A DNA stretch of 64,000 nt from Lutibacter sp. Lineage in GTDB: Bacteria > Bacteroidota > Bacteroidia > Flavobacteriales > Flavobacteriaceae. The notes under the pieces were generated by a model. The model saw nothing but the letters and a program-made list of their open reading frames with translations, searched no databases and was not told the origin of the DNA. Of the stretch, positions 41,652 to 50,953 are shown one piece after another. A program made the translations under genes and the position numbers. How positions within the stretch are numbered: the first letter of the stretch is position 1; every line of letters begins with the position of its first letter. The DNA lies in contig DAIDMK010000009.1 in assembly GCA_027449025.1 (NCBI GenBank), forward strand, positions 17,939-81,938. The letters run 5' to 3'.

Positions 41652-42746
41652 ATGAAACTTGAAAAAGCCATACAAACAGAAATTGATACCGCCTTTCTTT
41701 ATCACGAAATGGTGAAACTTTCCGTAGATGAAGAACTGAAATTTTTTTACGGAGAAATGGCAGCCATTGAAAACAGGCATGTCGAAAATTTCTTCGCAAA
41801 AATTATTGCTAATAATCCGAAATATAAACTTAAAGGGCCATCACTTAGGGCAAGAATTATCGCCAATTTGGGTAATCGTTTTGGCACGAATATTATTTTA
41901 AGCATACTTACCAATACCGAAAAAAGTTTGAGTTTGGCTGCTTTACAAAAGAAACAAAAAAATAATGAGCCAATTATAGGAAGTGAAGCAAGGCATTTTA
42001 ATATCCTTAAATCTATGGAATCCTTTACGGGTGGTGGAATAGGCAAAATTGAGGGTAGGCATAGAACTGTTGGTGGTAATGCCTTAAGAGCTGCGGTTTT
42101 AGGCGCTAATGATGGTTTGGTTTCAAACTTAAGTTTGGTTATGGGTGTTGCTGGGGTGACCATGGAAGGCAATGGCGTTTTAATTGCCGGACTTGCAGGT
42201 TTGCTTGCTGGCGCTATTTCTATGGCATTGGGAGAATGGATTTCTGTAAGAAGTTCTCAAGAGTTGTATGAACGCCAAATAGAACTTGAATTTGAGGAAA
42301 TAGAAAACAATCCTGAAGAAGAAAAACAAGAGCTGATTCTTTTGTATCGTGCCAAAGGTTTTAGTGAACAAGAAGCTACAAATGCTGTTACCCAAATTTG
42401 GGATGATCCAGAAAAGGCAAAGCAGGTGCTCATTACAGAAGAGTTGGGTATTAATCCCGAGGAATTGGGTGGTTCAGCATGGGAAGCCGCTTTTGCCTCA
42501 TTTTTTCTATTTATAATAGGCGCCATCATTCCTGTTTTTCCTTTCTTTTTTGCAAAAGGTTTCAGTGCCATTGTGTTTAGTGCCATTGCAAGTACCATTG
42601 GTTTGTTTGGTATTGGAGCAGCCATAACCTTGATTACGGGAAAATCATTTGTAAAATCGGGACTGCGACAAGTGTTGTTTGGTTTGGCGGCAGCAGCCAT
42701 TACATTTGGCATAGGACATTTAATTGGTGTTTCAATTGCTGGCTAA
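41652..42746 (+). CDS. Ferritin-like domain fused to VIT1/CCC1 iron/manganese transporter
   Basis: The 364-residue protein joins an N-terminal rubrerythrin-like four-helix domain (EIDTAFLYHEMVKLS, AAIENRHVENFF; about 1-115) to a CCC1/VIT1 membrane domain (about 140-364) with LRAAVLGANDGLVSNLSLVMGV, GAISMALGEWISV and three or more C-terminal helices. Fusions of this type, such as MbfA of alphaproteobacteria, export iron or manganese, with the ferritin-like part sensing or delivering metal. The metal here is inferred. It stands alone downstream of the two-component pair. Confidence 0.9.
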   Translation: MKLEKAIQTEIDTAFLYHEMVKLSVDEELKFFYGEMAAIENRHVENFFAKIIANNPKYKLKGPSLRARIIANLGNRFGTNIILSILTNTEKSLSLAALQKKQKNNEPIIGSEARHFNILKSMESFTGGGIGKIEGRHRTVGGNALRAAVLGANDGLVSNLSLVMGVAGVTMEGNGVLIAGLAGLLAGAISMALGEWISVRSSQELYERQIELEFEEIENNPEEEKQELILLYRAKGFSEQEATNAVTQIWDDPEKAKQVLITEELGINPEELGGSAWEAAFASFFLFIIGAIIPVFPFFFAKGFSAIVFSAIASTIGLFGIGAAITLITGKSFVKSGLRQVLFGLAAAAITFGIGHLIGVSIAG

Positions 42747-42851
42747 GGTTCCCTTGCCCCCGAATGGGCCAGCTGGAGCATTAGGCTTTGAAAAGTTAAA
42801 AGCTCAAAGCTCAAATTTAATGAATCAAATTGCCCTATAGAGAAGCCTGTT

Positions 42852-42866
42852 CCGCTTTTTCAGCGG
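42852..42866. repeat. GC-rich hairpin between genes
   Basis: CCGCT-tttttc-AGCGG followed by GGAGGGATAGGGGTG is a short GC-rich palindromic unit related in composition to the elements at 18204 and 47312. Confidence 0.45.
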
Positions 42867-42925
42867 GAGGGATAGGGGTGTGTAAAAAACATCTAACATC
42901 TAACAATTATAAAAAAAGTATTTTT

Positions 42926-43414
42926 ATGAACGAAGCTCATTTTCATTTAGTGGTCAATCATTTGCCGATTGTGGGATTATTGATTGGATTTTTGGTATTG
43001 GTCACAGGTTTTTTATTGAAAAAACCAGAAGTAAAAGTTACAGCACTTGGTATTTTTGTTTTTAGTGCTTTGGCTTCAATTGCAGCTTTTTATTCAGGGG
43101 AAGGTGCTGAAGAAATTGTGGAAAGAGTTTCTGGGATAAGTGAGACCTTAATCAATAAGCATGAGGAATCTGCTGAAATATTTTTTATCTTTATTTTAAT
43201 TTTAGGTGCAATTTCACTTATTACCATGTTTTTGGAAATCAAAAAATTGAAATTTTCCAAATTCGGATTTGCTTTGGTGATTATACTTTCATTGGTTGCT
43301 GGCGTCTTGGCCATAAATGTTGGTACAACTGGCGGCGAAATTCGGCACACAGAAATAAAAAATGGTGCTAATTTGATTCAAATCCATTCGGATGACAAAC
43401 ATCATGATGATTAG
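42926..43414 (+). CDS. DUF2231-like inner-membrane protein
   Basis: The 162-residue protein begins MNEAHFHLVVNHLPIVGLLIGF and has four membrane helices, a polar loop with EGAEEIVERVSGISE and a C-terminal His/Asp tail (IQIHSDDKHHDD). The HFHLVVNHLPI start resembles DUF2231-type membrane proteins with histidines that may bind haem or metal. The upstream part of the open frame is repeat-derived, so the ATG at 42926 is chosen. Function unknown. Confidence 0.75.
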   Translation: MNEAHFHLVVNHLPIVGLLIGFLVLVTGFLLKKPEVKVTALGIFVFSALASIAAFYSGEGAEEIVERVSGISETLINKHEESAEIFFIFILILGAISLITMFLEIKKLKFSKFGFALVIILSLVAGVLAINVGTTGGEIRHTEIKNGANLIQIHSDDKHHDD

Positions 43415-43928
43415 CGAAGTGTTTTATTTTGTTAAATCGCAATTTTAATTTCACTTTAAGTTTATCTGATTAACCTATAACCTGCGATAAATGCAACAGT
43501 TTATAGCTGTTAAGTTGGTTGAAGCTTCTAATTAATTCAAACTGCACTAGCGATTACTTCACCCTTTATTAATTTTGAATTGGAGTTCAGTGAACCTTGT
43601 TTGTAGTGGCATACTTTTTTGAAGAGAAACGGAAAAAAAGATATAACAGAAAGCGCGGCGCGATAGGGAACGCCCAATTTTTTATGCTGCTTTTAAAAAT
43701 TGTATCCTTAGATTTTTGCATTTTTAACAAAACTTTCTCAATTATTTTTGATGGATCGCCTACAATTGTAATCGATTCAAGAATAGTGATTTAACACAGT
43801 GGTTTTTTTATGTTTTAATTTATAACCAAGTGATAAACAAGGATTTAGACTAGTGTTTTCTAGAGTTTTTACAAATTATTTTTAATTGTTATATTTGGAT
43901 ATTATTAATCAAGTAAAAAATTAAGATT
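43415..43928. other. Intergenic region without a recognised gene
   Basis: A 514-base stretch before lemA. An open frame at 43597-43794 has no recognisable product and atypical composition. The string GGGAACGCCCA near 43665 recalls the GC-rich repeat family. Confidence 0.5.
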
Positions 43929-44489
43929 ATGGGAATATTTATTGTTTTAGGAATTATTGCAGTGTTGGCCATTTGGCTGGTGGCTATTTACAATGGTTTG
44001 GTTGGATTTAGAAACAATCGGGAAAATGCTTTTGCCGATATTGACGTGCAATTAAAACAACGTCACGATTTAATTCCGCAACTTTTGGGAGCGGTGAAAG
44101 GGTATATGGAACACGAAAGAGGTACGTTGGAAGCCATTACCAATGCAAGATCCAGAGCAATGAATGCTGGAACCATCAACGAAAAAATTGCTGCTGAACA
44201 AGATTTGGGCGCTGCATTGAAAGGATTGAACATTCAGGTTGAAGCGTATCCAGATTTAAAAGCAAGTCAGAATTTCATGCAATTGCAAACTGAAATTTCG
44301 GACATAGAAAATAAATTGGCAGCCGTAAGACGGTATTTTAATGCTGCAACCAAAGAACTTAATATAGCGGTTCAAAAATTTCCAAATAACATTTTTGCAG
44401 GAATGTTTGGTTTTAAAACCGAACCAATGTTCGACTTGGGCGTTGCGGGAAGAGAACAAATGGACGTTGCCCCAGAGATTAAGTTTTAA
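43929..44489 (+). CDS. lemA: LemA family protein
   Basis: The 186-residue protein has one N-terminal membrane helix (IFIVLGIIAVLAIWLVAIYN) and the LemA helical domain with NRENAFADIDVQLKQRHDLIPQL, EAITNARSRAMNAG and IENKLAAVRRYFNAATKELN. LemA proteins have the N-terminus outside and the domain in the cytoplasm in most models; their role is unknown but they are regularly paired with M48 proteases, as here. The protease gene starts three bases later. Confidence 0.93.
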   Translation: MGIFIVLGIIAVLAIWLVAIYNGLVGFRNNRENAFADIDVQLKQRHDLIPQLLGAVKGYMEHERGTLEAITNARSRAMNAGTINEKIAAEQDLGAALKGLNIQVEAYPDLKASQNFMQLQTEISDIENKLAAVRRYFNAATKELNIAVQKFPNNIFAGMFGFKTEPMFDLGVAGREQMDVAPEIKF

Positions 44490-44492
44490 GCA

Positions 44493-45443
44493 GTGGCATT
44501 TGTTGGAATTCAAACTCAAATAAAAAGAAACAACAGAAAATCTGTGCTTCTATTAATTGCATTTCCTTTATTGGTTTTGGCAGCGGTATATGCTGTGGTG
44601 TATTTTACCACACGCGATGCCTACGGAAATCCGAGTCCAGAACTGGCAACCGACATGTTTATACAGGCAGTACCGTTTGTGACCACTATTGTTTTGGTAT
44701 GGTTTCTTATCGCCTATTTTGCCCACGGAAAAATGATTGCCTTAGCAACTGGCTCAAAACCGCTGGAGCGTAAAGAAAATATGCGGGTTTACAACTTGGT
44801 GGAAAATCTTTGTATGAGCGTGGGCATGAAAATGCCTGCCGTAAATATTATTGAAAGTGATGCTTTAAATGCTTTTGCAAGCGGTTTGCAAGAAAAAAAC
44901 TACACGGTAACTCTTACACGAGGCATTATTGATAAACTTGACGACAATGAGCTGGAAGGTGTAATTGCACACGAGTTGACGCATATTCGTAACAAAGATG
45001 TGCGGTTATTGGTGGTTACCATTGTTTTTGTGGGTATTTTTTCTTTTGTGGTTCAAATTGCGTTTCGCAGTTTTTTATACGGCGGAATGGGCAGAAGAAG
45101 AGACAATAAAGATTCAGGAAAATTAATGATTGTGGTTTTAGTGGTTTCTTTAATAGCCTACTTAATTTCGATGTTGTTTAAGTTTTCATTGAGTCGATCT
45201 AGAGAATATATGGCCGATAGTGGTGCCGCTGAAATGACCCGAAAACCTTGGGCGCTGGCTTCTGCTTTGAAAAAAATCTCAGGAAATCATCATATTGCAG
45301 ATGTGAAAACGGAAGAAGTACAGCAAATGTTTATTGAAAACACACCACAAGATACTTCAGCAAATTTATTTGGTGGTTTAAATGGCTTATTTTCAACACA
45401 TCCGCCCATTGAAAAACGCATTCAGTTTCTGGAGCAGTTTTAG
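44493..45443 (+). CDS. M48 family metalloprotease (HtpX-like)
   Basis: The 316-residue membrane protease has two N-terminal helices, the zinc-binding HExxH motif in GVIAHELTHIRNKDVRL, two more helices, and the third ligand Glu in SRSREYMADSGAAEMT. It belongs to the M48/HtpX group that degrades damaged membrane proteins. The start is GTG, three bases after the lemA stop, implying translational coupling. A terminator lies about 110 bases downstream. Confidence 0.93.
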   Translation: MAFVGIQTQIKRNNRKSVLLLIAFPLLVLAAVYAVVYFTTRDAYGNPSPELATDMFIQAVPFVTTIVLVWFLIAYFAHGKMIALATGSKPLERKENMRVYNLVENLCMSVGMKMPAVNIIESDALNAFASGLQEKNYTVTLTRGIIDKLDDNELEGVIAHELTHIRNKDVRLLVVTIVFVGIFSFVVQIAFRSFLYGGMGRRRDNKDSGKLMIVVLVVSLIAYLISMLFKFSLSRSREYMADSGAAEMTRKPWALASALKKISGNHHIADVKTEEVQQMFIENTPQDTSANLFGGLNGLFSTHPPIEKRIQFLEQF

Positions 45444-45552
45444 GCTAACAGTTTTTTTAATTTTTATTTTAAAAAAGCATTATAATTAGAATTTTTTATT
45501 AAATTTGACCTGTTGAGTTTCATAGCCTCAACATCTTTTTCATAGCAATTTT

Positions 45553-45583
45553 CCACCTCTTTCCTTAAGGGGTGGTTTTTTTT
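45553..45583 (+). terminator. Intrinsic terminator after the lemA-M48 operon
   Basis: CCACCTC and GGGGTGG form a seven-pair stem (one T-G) with a nine-base loop, followed by eight T residues. Confidence 0.85.
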
Positions 45584-45752
45584 GTTCAAATAATTAATAA
45601 TTTATTTAAATAAGAATACTTGTAGCTTGGCTTTTTCCTCATATTTTCTCAAATCAACAGCACTAAATTCGGGTAATTTGAAAACTATATTGACCTATTT
45701 TTTTGGGAGGAATTCTTTGTTTTAAGTCAAGATTGCCTGATTTTTAGGTATT

Positions 45753-46460
45753 TTAGAAAGCTTTAAAAAATATGGAAACATAATAAATCCCGGTCAGTAT
45801 AAATACCACACCGGCAATAATGCGCATCACTTTTTCAATTTTGGCTATTTTATTATAAAATAAGCCAACACTTCCTGCAGCAAAAGCCAACAAATAAGTA
45901 AATAGCACTACTGGCAATCCGGTTCCAAAAGCAAAAACTATGGGTAAATACAATCCGTCAATGCTAGAAATGGTCATTGGAATGAGCATGCCAAAATATA
46001 AAGCGCCACTATACGGACAAAATGCCAAAGCAAAAACAGCGCCTATTAAAAATGCACCCAACAAGCCTTTATGCTGAAATTTTTCCGATAGTTTTTCTGT
46101 AAAATTGGATTTTCCGAAGAAATTCAAGCGAATCACACTCAGCATCATCAATCCGATCACAATAAGCAAGGGACCTAAATATTTCTCCCCATTCTGGTTA
46201 AAAAATCGTGCAAGATGGAATTTGCTGGCGCCAAAAAATAAAATTAATCCTATGGTGGTATAAGTAAATGCCCTGCCAAGGGAATATAAAATACCACTCA
46301 AAAAAACCTTCTTTTTGCTTGCAATATTTTTGGAAATAAATGCTGTCGCCGTAATGTTTGTGGCAAGGGGACAAGGACTAATGGCGGTCATGAGTCCAAG
46401 TACAAATGCCGACAATATGGGAATATTGTTATGTTCTAACAGCGATTGCAAAAAATCCAT
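45753..46460 (-). CDS. CcdA/DsbD-like membrane thiol transporter
   Basis: The 235-residue protein has six to seven helices. The two half motifs of CcdA/DsbD are visible: GLMTAISPCPLATN near the start and FALAFCPYSGALYFGML in the middle, each with a redox-active Cys. It should carry electrons across the membrane to exported thiol proteins. It follows the ArsF-like thioredoxin-fold gene directly (stop and start adjoin), so that lipoprotein is the likely recipient. Last gene of the arsR-type operon. Confidence 0.9.
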   Translation of the reverse strand: MDFLQSLLEHNNIPILSAFVLGLMTAISPCPLATNITATAFISKNIASKKKVFLSGILYSLGRAFTYTTIGLILFFGASKFHLARFFNQNGEKYLGPLLIVIGLMMLSVIRLNFFGKSNFTEKLSEKFQHKGLLGAFLIGAVFALAFCPYSGALYFGMLIPMTISSIDGLYLPIVFAFGTGLPVVLFTYLLAFAAGSVGLFYNKIAKIEKVMRIIAGVVFILTGIYYVSIFFKAF

Positions 46461-46904
46461 CTATAAACTTTTAAGCTGGATGGCTATGTTTTGCTTTAAT
46501 TCGTCCGAAAATGTTTTTTGGTCATTGCCTTTCATAAAAGCAAAATTGGTTAAATCCACCTGTTTTTCTTTACCGTCTTTTATCACGTTTAAAAACAAAG
46601 ATGTTCCCGTGGCTTCAAATTTTTCAGCCAATTTTTCATTCTCTTTTATGTCCACATTTACAATTTTAAAAACAATTTTCCCATTTTTCAATTCATCGGC
46701 AAAATACGTATCCAAGGTATATTTTGTGTTTGCCTCAATGGCTTTACAAGTCATACACCTGTTTGTAGAGTGAAAATCGATTACCTCAATACTGTTTCCT
46801 TTTGCCTGATTGGCAGCTGTTTTATTTTGTGCTTTTCCTGTGCAGGAAAATAAAAATAAGCTAATAATTAGGGCTGATAAAATACCAAACTGTTTCATTT
46901 TCAA
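46461..46904 (-). CDS. Thioredoxin-fold lipoprotein (ArsF-like)
   Basis: The 147-residue protein has a lipoprotein signal (IISLFLFSC) and a thioredoxin-like domain with IEVIDFHSTNRCMTCKAIEAN, where CMTC is the redox pair. It matches proteins named nitrophenyl compound nitroreductase subunit ArsF. It lies between a CxxC thioredoxin and a CcdA-like transporter gene in an operon headed by an ArsR repressor. The role in arsenic handling is inferred from context. Confidence 0.85.
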   Translation of the reverse strand: MKMKQFGILSALIISLFLFSCTGKAQNKTAANQAKGNSIEVIDFHSTNRCMTCKAIEANTKYTLDTYFADELKNGKIVFKIVNVDIKENEKLAEKFEATGTSLFLNVIKDGKEKQVDLTNFAFMKGNDQKTFSDELKQNIAIQLKSL

Positions 46905-46952
46905 AGATTTAAATTTCTATTAAAATATTTTTAGCAATTAATTAATTGCGAT

Positions 46953-47252
46953 TTAGCAACACTTGCTACCGGAACAGCAATCTCCTGATGGCTCAGTATC
47001 ATTTATTGACAAATTATCCACTAAAAGGGCGGTAATTTCAGCTTTTGAGGGCACTCTTCCCCTAATTTTAAGTTCGCCGTTTACCACCAAAGCAGGCGTT
47101 GACATCACGTTGTATTTCATAATTTCCATAATATCCTCCACTTTTTCAATCGTGGCGTCAATATTATTTTCCGCAACAACTTCTTGTACCGCAGCGGTAG
47201 TTTGTTTGCATTTTGGACAACCGGTTCCCAGAATTTTTATGTTTATGCTCAT
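46953..47252 (-). CDS. Small thioredoxin/glutaredoxin-like protein with Cys-rich tail
   Basis: The 99-residue protein matches the TM0996/MTH895 glutaredoxin-like family: IKILGTGCPKCKQT with the CPKC redox pair and the cis-Pro in MSTPALVVNGELKI. Beyond the family fold it carries a tail ending DCCSGSKCC. Paired cysteines at the end recur in two other proteins of this arsenic region and suggest As(III) binding. Part of the arsR - thioredoxin - ArsF - ccdA operon. Confidence 0.88.
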   Translation of the reverse strand: MSINIKILGTGCPKCKQTTAAVQEVVAENNIDATIEKVEDIMEIMKYNVMSTPALVVNGELKIRGRVPSKAEITALLVDNLSINDTEPSGDCCSGSKCC

Positions 47253-47595
47253 TTTTTAGGTTTTAATATATTGTTGTAATTAAGTAATTTATCTGTTAAA
47301 ATATAATATGTTGGGCGTTCCCCCGCCGAAAAGGCGAGGTCGGGCTTTCCGCTCCAATCCGTCTTTGCGAGCAGCGCTTTGCAATCTGTTGAATATATTT
47401 TTACAAACTCGCAAGCCGGGATTTCCGCTTCACTCCCTAACGCGGAATGAATTACCAATCAAATGGCGAATTTACCACACGAAATTTGCAGTTAAAAATC
47501 ATTATAATGGCGTTTGTTTTTTAATATCATCTTAATTTTTATTATATAACATCCATTTTATATGAATATTTTAAAATTTATTTCAGCTAAAAACA
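47253..47595. other. Intergenic region within the arsR-2 operon carrying a GC-rich repeat
   Basis: The 343-base interval between arsR-2 and the thioredoxin gene contains the GC-rich repeat copy at 47312-47350 and no credible coding sequence. The open frame across it is repeat-derived. Confidence 0.6.
47312..47350. repeat. GC-rich hairpin repeat, copy 2
   Basis: TGGGCGTTCC, CGCC-gaaaa-GGCG (47324-47336) and GGTCGGGCTTTCC are the inverted form of the element at 18204-18269. Confidence 0.7.
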
Positions 47596-47901
47596 TCATT
47601 CAAAGAAATTTTGAAACAATCCTTTTGCCGTTTTCCAATTTTCTTTGTTGATGCAGTATTTTATTTTGGGCGGATTTACTTCACCCTGAATCAATCCTGC
47701 ATTTTTTAATTCCTTTAAATGTTGGGAAATGGTCGATTGTGCCAAAGGAAATATATCAACCAAATCGCCCGTAAAACAGCACGATTGCTTTTCCAAATGC
47801 TTTAAAATGGCAATCCGTGTTGGATGCCCCAAAGCTTTGGCAAATCGTGCCAATTGCTCGGCATTGTCTATAATTACAATATTTTCTGTGGATTTATTCA
47901 T
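47596..47901 (-). CDS. ArsR family repressor (arsR-2)
   Basis: The 101-residue winged-helix protein has the ArsR/SmtB fold: ARFAKALGHPTRIAILKHLEK, then KQSCCFTGDLVDIFPLAQSTISQHLKELKNAGLI as recognition helix. The pair CC in QSCCFTGD is a likely metalloid-binding site near the DNA-binding helix. The ATG at 47901 is used; a TTG six bases upstream lies in the operator. A perfect palindrome begins three bases upstream. It heads the thioredoxin-ArsF-CcdA operon. Confidence 0.9.
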   Translation of the reverse strand: MNKSTENIVIIDNAEQLARFAKALGHPTRIAILKHLEKQSCCFTGDLVDIFPLAQSTISQHLKELKNAGLIQGEVNPPKIKYCINKENWKTAKGLFQNFFE

Positions 47902-47903
47902 TT

Positions 47904-47925
47904 CCAATCGTAAAAGTACGATTGG
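47904..47925. promoter_or_regulatory. Candidate ArsR operator, arsR-2 operon
   Basis: CCAATCGTA-aaag-TACGATTGG is a perfect 9-bp-arm palindrome three bases upstream of the arsR-2 start codon. It shares ATCG...CGAT half sites with the site upstream of the other arsR gene. Confidence 0.7.
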
Positions 47926-48312
47926 AACTAAAGATTAATGATGATAGATGTCATTTTTATCAAATTTTTTCCAAATAATAATAACATGAAGTTAATAATT
48001 TTAATTAGCTATTACTTGAATCTTAACTTTTAAAATTTAATATCTAATATTTAATATCATTGTTGTCCGATAAAAATTCCTAAAAAATGATTCATCTCAA
48101 AACAAATGGGACTTACGAAACAGGTCGCCCCGATGTGGCTTGATTTACATAAAAATCTATTTTTTTAAAAATAGGTCGTCCCTCTGGGACTTAAACAGCT
48201 CTGTAGGAGCTAAATGTTTGTATAATAATGAAAAATTTCGATTATATAAGCCCCATTGGGGCGGTCTGTTTGTTTTGAAAAATTTAACCGGACAACAATG
48301 ATTTCATATTAT
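47926..48312. other. Intergenic region with a row of short hairpins
   Basis: No gene is recognised. Three palindromes follow each other: GTCCC-tct-GGGAC (48178-48190), AGCTC-tgtag-GAGCT (48197-48211) and GCCCC-att-GGGGC (48250-48262), with CAGGTCGCCCCGATG at 48121. They resemble interspersed units seen between genes of many Bacteroidota. Confidence 0.6.
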
Positions 48313-49341
48313 TTAGTTGAAATATTTTTTCCTCAACCAAAAAGAAACCCTCACCAATAAAATTAAGGCAGGCACTTCAACCAAAGGTCCAACAACCCCC
48401 GCAAATGCCTGTCCAGAGTTCAACCCAAACACCGCAATTGCTACCGCAATGGCCAACTCAAAATTGTTTCCTGCAGCCGTAAAAGCAACAGCCGCCGTTT
48501 TATCGTAAGTGGCGCCCATCGCTTTGGTGACAAAGAAACCAATTAGGAACATGATGGTAAAATAAATAAGCAACGGAACGGCAATAATTAACACGTCCAT
48601 AGGTATTTCTACAATCAATTCTCCTTTTAGGGAAAACATCACCACAATGGTAAACAGCAACGCAATAAGCGTAAGCGGAGAAATGGTTTTAATAAATTTT
48701 TTATTGTACCAATCTTCTCCTTTAAATTTCACCAAGATCAACCTGCTTAAAATCCCCAAAACAAACGGAATTCCCAAATAAATTGCTACACTTTCGGCAA
48801 TAGTTGCAATGGAAATATCAACAATGGCGCCTTCAAAACCAAAATAGGGCGGAAGCACGGTGATAAAAAGCCAGGCATAAAAACTATAGGCAAATACTTG
48901 GAAAATACTGTTTAAAGCCACTAAGCCTGCACCGTATTCACTGCTTCCTTCTGCCAAATCGTTCCAAACCAATACCATCGCAATACAACGTGCCAAGCCA
49001 ATTAAAATTAAGCCCACCATATATTCCGGGTAATCCTGCAAAAAGGTAATGGCCAGCCCAAACATCAATACCGGACCAATAATCCAGTTTAAGATTAAGG
49101 AAATGGACAGAATTTTCACATTTTTAAATACTTTTGGCAACAAGGCATAATTTACTTTTGCCAGCGGCGGATACATCATTACAATTAATCCAATGGCGAT
49201 GGGAATGTTTGTGGTTCCGCTGCTAAAAGAATTGATTAAAGTTGGAAATGACGGAACAAAATAGCCAATTGCCACACCAATGGCCATGGCAGTAAATATC
49301 CATAAGGTTAGGTAACTATCTAGGAAGCTTAGTTTTTTCAT
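48313..49341 (-). CDS. acr3: ACR3 family arsenite efflux transporter
   Basis: The 342-residue protein has ten helices and the ACR3 motifs: [56 protein letters not shown] with the essential Cys, and [18 protein letters not shown]. It exports As(III) using the proton gradient. Last gene of the arsR-arsM-arsC-acr3 operon; about 100 bases with AT-rich degenerate repeats separate it from arsC. Confidence 0.95.
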   Translation of the reverse strand: MKKLSFLDSYLTLWIFTAMAIGVAIGYFVPSFPTLINSFSSGTTNIPIAIGLIVMMYPPLAKVNYALLPKVFKNVKILSISLILNWIIGPVLMFGLAITFLQDYPEYMVGLILIGLARCIAMVLVWNDLAEGSSEYGAGLVALNSIFQVFAYSFYAWLFITVLPPYFGFEGAIVDISIATIAESVAIYLGIPFVLGILSRLILVKFKGEDWYNKKFIKTISPLTLIALLFTIVVMFSLKGELIVEIPMDVLIIAVPLLIYFTIMFLIGFFVTKAMGATYDKTAAVAFTAAGNNFELAIAVAIAVFGLNSGQAFAGVVGPLVEVPALILLVRVSFWLRKKYFN

Positions 49342-49441
49342 AATTATTGTTGAATCATGTAATTGTTGAATCGTGTAATCGTTTATTCAATGAATTCTTT
49401 AATCAAATAATCGTATAATCATACTATTTAATTTCTTTTCT

Positions 49442-50056
49442 CTATTCTTTAATTTTTGAGAAAACATACAACATTTCAGTAGCAATTTGGTTGCTGCGTT
49501 CTTTGTATTTTTCAGCCTGTTGCGGCGTATTGTCGAAAGCTTTTGGATCGTAATATTTTACCAGAATACGTTTTTCTGCTCCTGCTATAAACGGACAATT
49601 GGCATCGGCATCAGAACAAGTCATAATAGCCGCAAAATCACTTTTCGGATTGAAAGGATGATCGAACGTTTTTGAAAATCCAATAACAGGCTGTTCATTT
49701 TCGGCGTATTTAATGGCATAAACCAGATTTTCACCTTCCGATAAAACTTCAATTTTAAAACCTGCTTGTTTCAATGTTTTTGCCGCCATAGGAAATAACG
49801 CCGTGGCTTCTGTACCGCCCGAATAGCAATAAACATTTTTTAAATGGTAAAAATGCGCTGCTGCCTGTGCCCAAACTTGGGATAAATGACTTCTTCGTGA
49901 ATTGTGCGTACAAATAAAATTAAGGTTCACATTTTTATTCTCAGTCACTTTTGTCTGAATATAATCAATCAATGGCTGTAAAATATACTTACGCTCATTG
50001 GAAATTGTGCCTGAATCTAATGAAGCAATGGTGTTTTCTATTTGTTTATAAAGCAT
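49442..50056 (-). CDS. arsC: Arsenate reductase ArsC, protein-tyrosine-phosphatase type
   Basis: The 204-residue protein has the low-molecular-weight phosphatase loop FICTHNSRRSHLSQ (CxxNxxRS) near residue 48 and the redox cysteines in MTCSDADANCPF. It matches the group of longer LMW-PTPase-like arsenate reductases of Bacteroidota and would turn As(V) into As(III) for ACR3 or ArsM. It lies between arsM and acr3. Confidence 0.9.
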   Translation of the reverse strand: MLYKQIENTIASLDSGTISNERKYILQPLIDYIQTKVTENKNVNLNFICTHNSRRSHLSQVWAQAAAHFYHLKNVYCYSGGTEATALFPMAAKTLKQAGFKIEVLSEGENLVYAIKYAENEQPVIGFSKTFDHPFNPKSDFAAIMTCSDADANCPFIAGAEKRILVKYYDPKAFDNTPQQAEKYKERSNQIATEMLYVFSKIKE

Positions 50057-50074
50057 TTTTTACTGTTTTATCAA

Positions 50075-50911
50075 TTAGCAACAACCATTTTCGGGTTTGC
50101 AACAATCGGGTTTGCGCGCAAAAACTGTGATACTAAAGATACCGGTATTGGAATTTTTAAATGAAGCAAGTTCATCATCATTTAAATAGTTTTTTAAAAC
50201 ATCATCGGGAAGCAAAATAGGTTTCTTTTTTTGAATTTTTAGATCAATAAAACCACTTTCAGCGATTAAATTTATATAGGTTGCTTCCTGAATGGCACCA
50301 GAAACACATCCTGCGTACATTTCTGCTTCTTCGGCAAGTGCGAGAGGCAAATCTCCAACCAAAACCACATCTGAAATGCTAAAATGTCCGCCTGGTTTTA
50401 GCACCCTTAGTATTTCTTGGAATACAGCTTTTTTATTGGGAACCAAATTAAGGACACAATTACTCACAACAACATCAACAATATTGGCAGTGATAGGCAA
50501 TTTTTCTATATCGCCCAACCTAAATTCCACATTGTTAAATCTTCTTTTTTCAGCATTTTCACGAGCTTTCTCTATCATAATTGGGGTAAAATCAACACCA
50601 ATCACTTTACCATTTTCACCCGTTTGCGCTCGGGCAACAAAGCAATCGTTACCAGCGCCGCTTCCTAAATCAAGTACGGTATCTCCTTCATTAATTAATG
50701 CATAAGCTGTTGGAAGTCCGCAGCCCAAACCTAAATCAGCATCTGGATTGTATCCTTCTAAAGATTCATAACTATCGCTCATAATATTGTACACTTCTGT
50801 TGAGCATCCGCCTGAACCGCAGCATAAAGCCATATTTTCATTTTGATCTTGTAAGGCAATTTCACTGTATTTTTGCTTTACCAATTCTTTTAATTCTTTG
50901 TCCGTTTTCAT
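50075..50911 (-). CDS. arsM: Arsenite S-adenosylmethionine methyltransferase ArsM
   Basis: The 278-residue enzyme has the SAM-binding motif VLDLGSGAGNDCF, ArsM-specific LGLGCGLPTAYA and VVVSNCVLNLVPNKKAV, and EMYAGCVSGAI. The three cysteines that bind As(III) in ArsM lie in the last blocks and near the N-terminus. Extra Cys pairs occur at both ends (MALCCGSGGCS and DCCKPENGCC). It methylates As(III) to volatile or excretable forms. Second gene of the arsenic operon. Confidence 0.93.
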   Translation of the reverse strand: MKTDKELKELVKQKYSEIALQDQNENMALCCGSGGCSTEVYNIMSDSYESLEGYNPDADLGLGCGLPTAYALINEGDTVLDLGSGAGNDCFVARAQTGENGKVIGVDFTPIMIEKARENAEKRRFNNVEFRLGDIEKLPITANIVDVVVSNCVLNLVPNKKAVFQEILRVLKPGGHFSISDVVLVGDLPLALAEEAEMYAGCVSGAIQEATYINLIAESGFIDLKIQKKKPILLPDDVLKNYLNDDELASFKNSNTGIFSITVFARKPDCCKPENGCC

Positions 50912-50953
50912 TTGTAGGTATTTTTTTATTAAATTTTTTTTAATTTAACGCTG

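Noticed and set aside
43597..43794. 65-codon plus-strand frame before lemA
   Set aside because: No recognisable domain, atypical composition and no promoter.
47249..47458. 69-codon minus-strand frame upstream of the thioredoxin gene
   Set aside because: It is translated from the GC-rich repeat copy and lies in a leader region.
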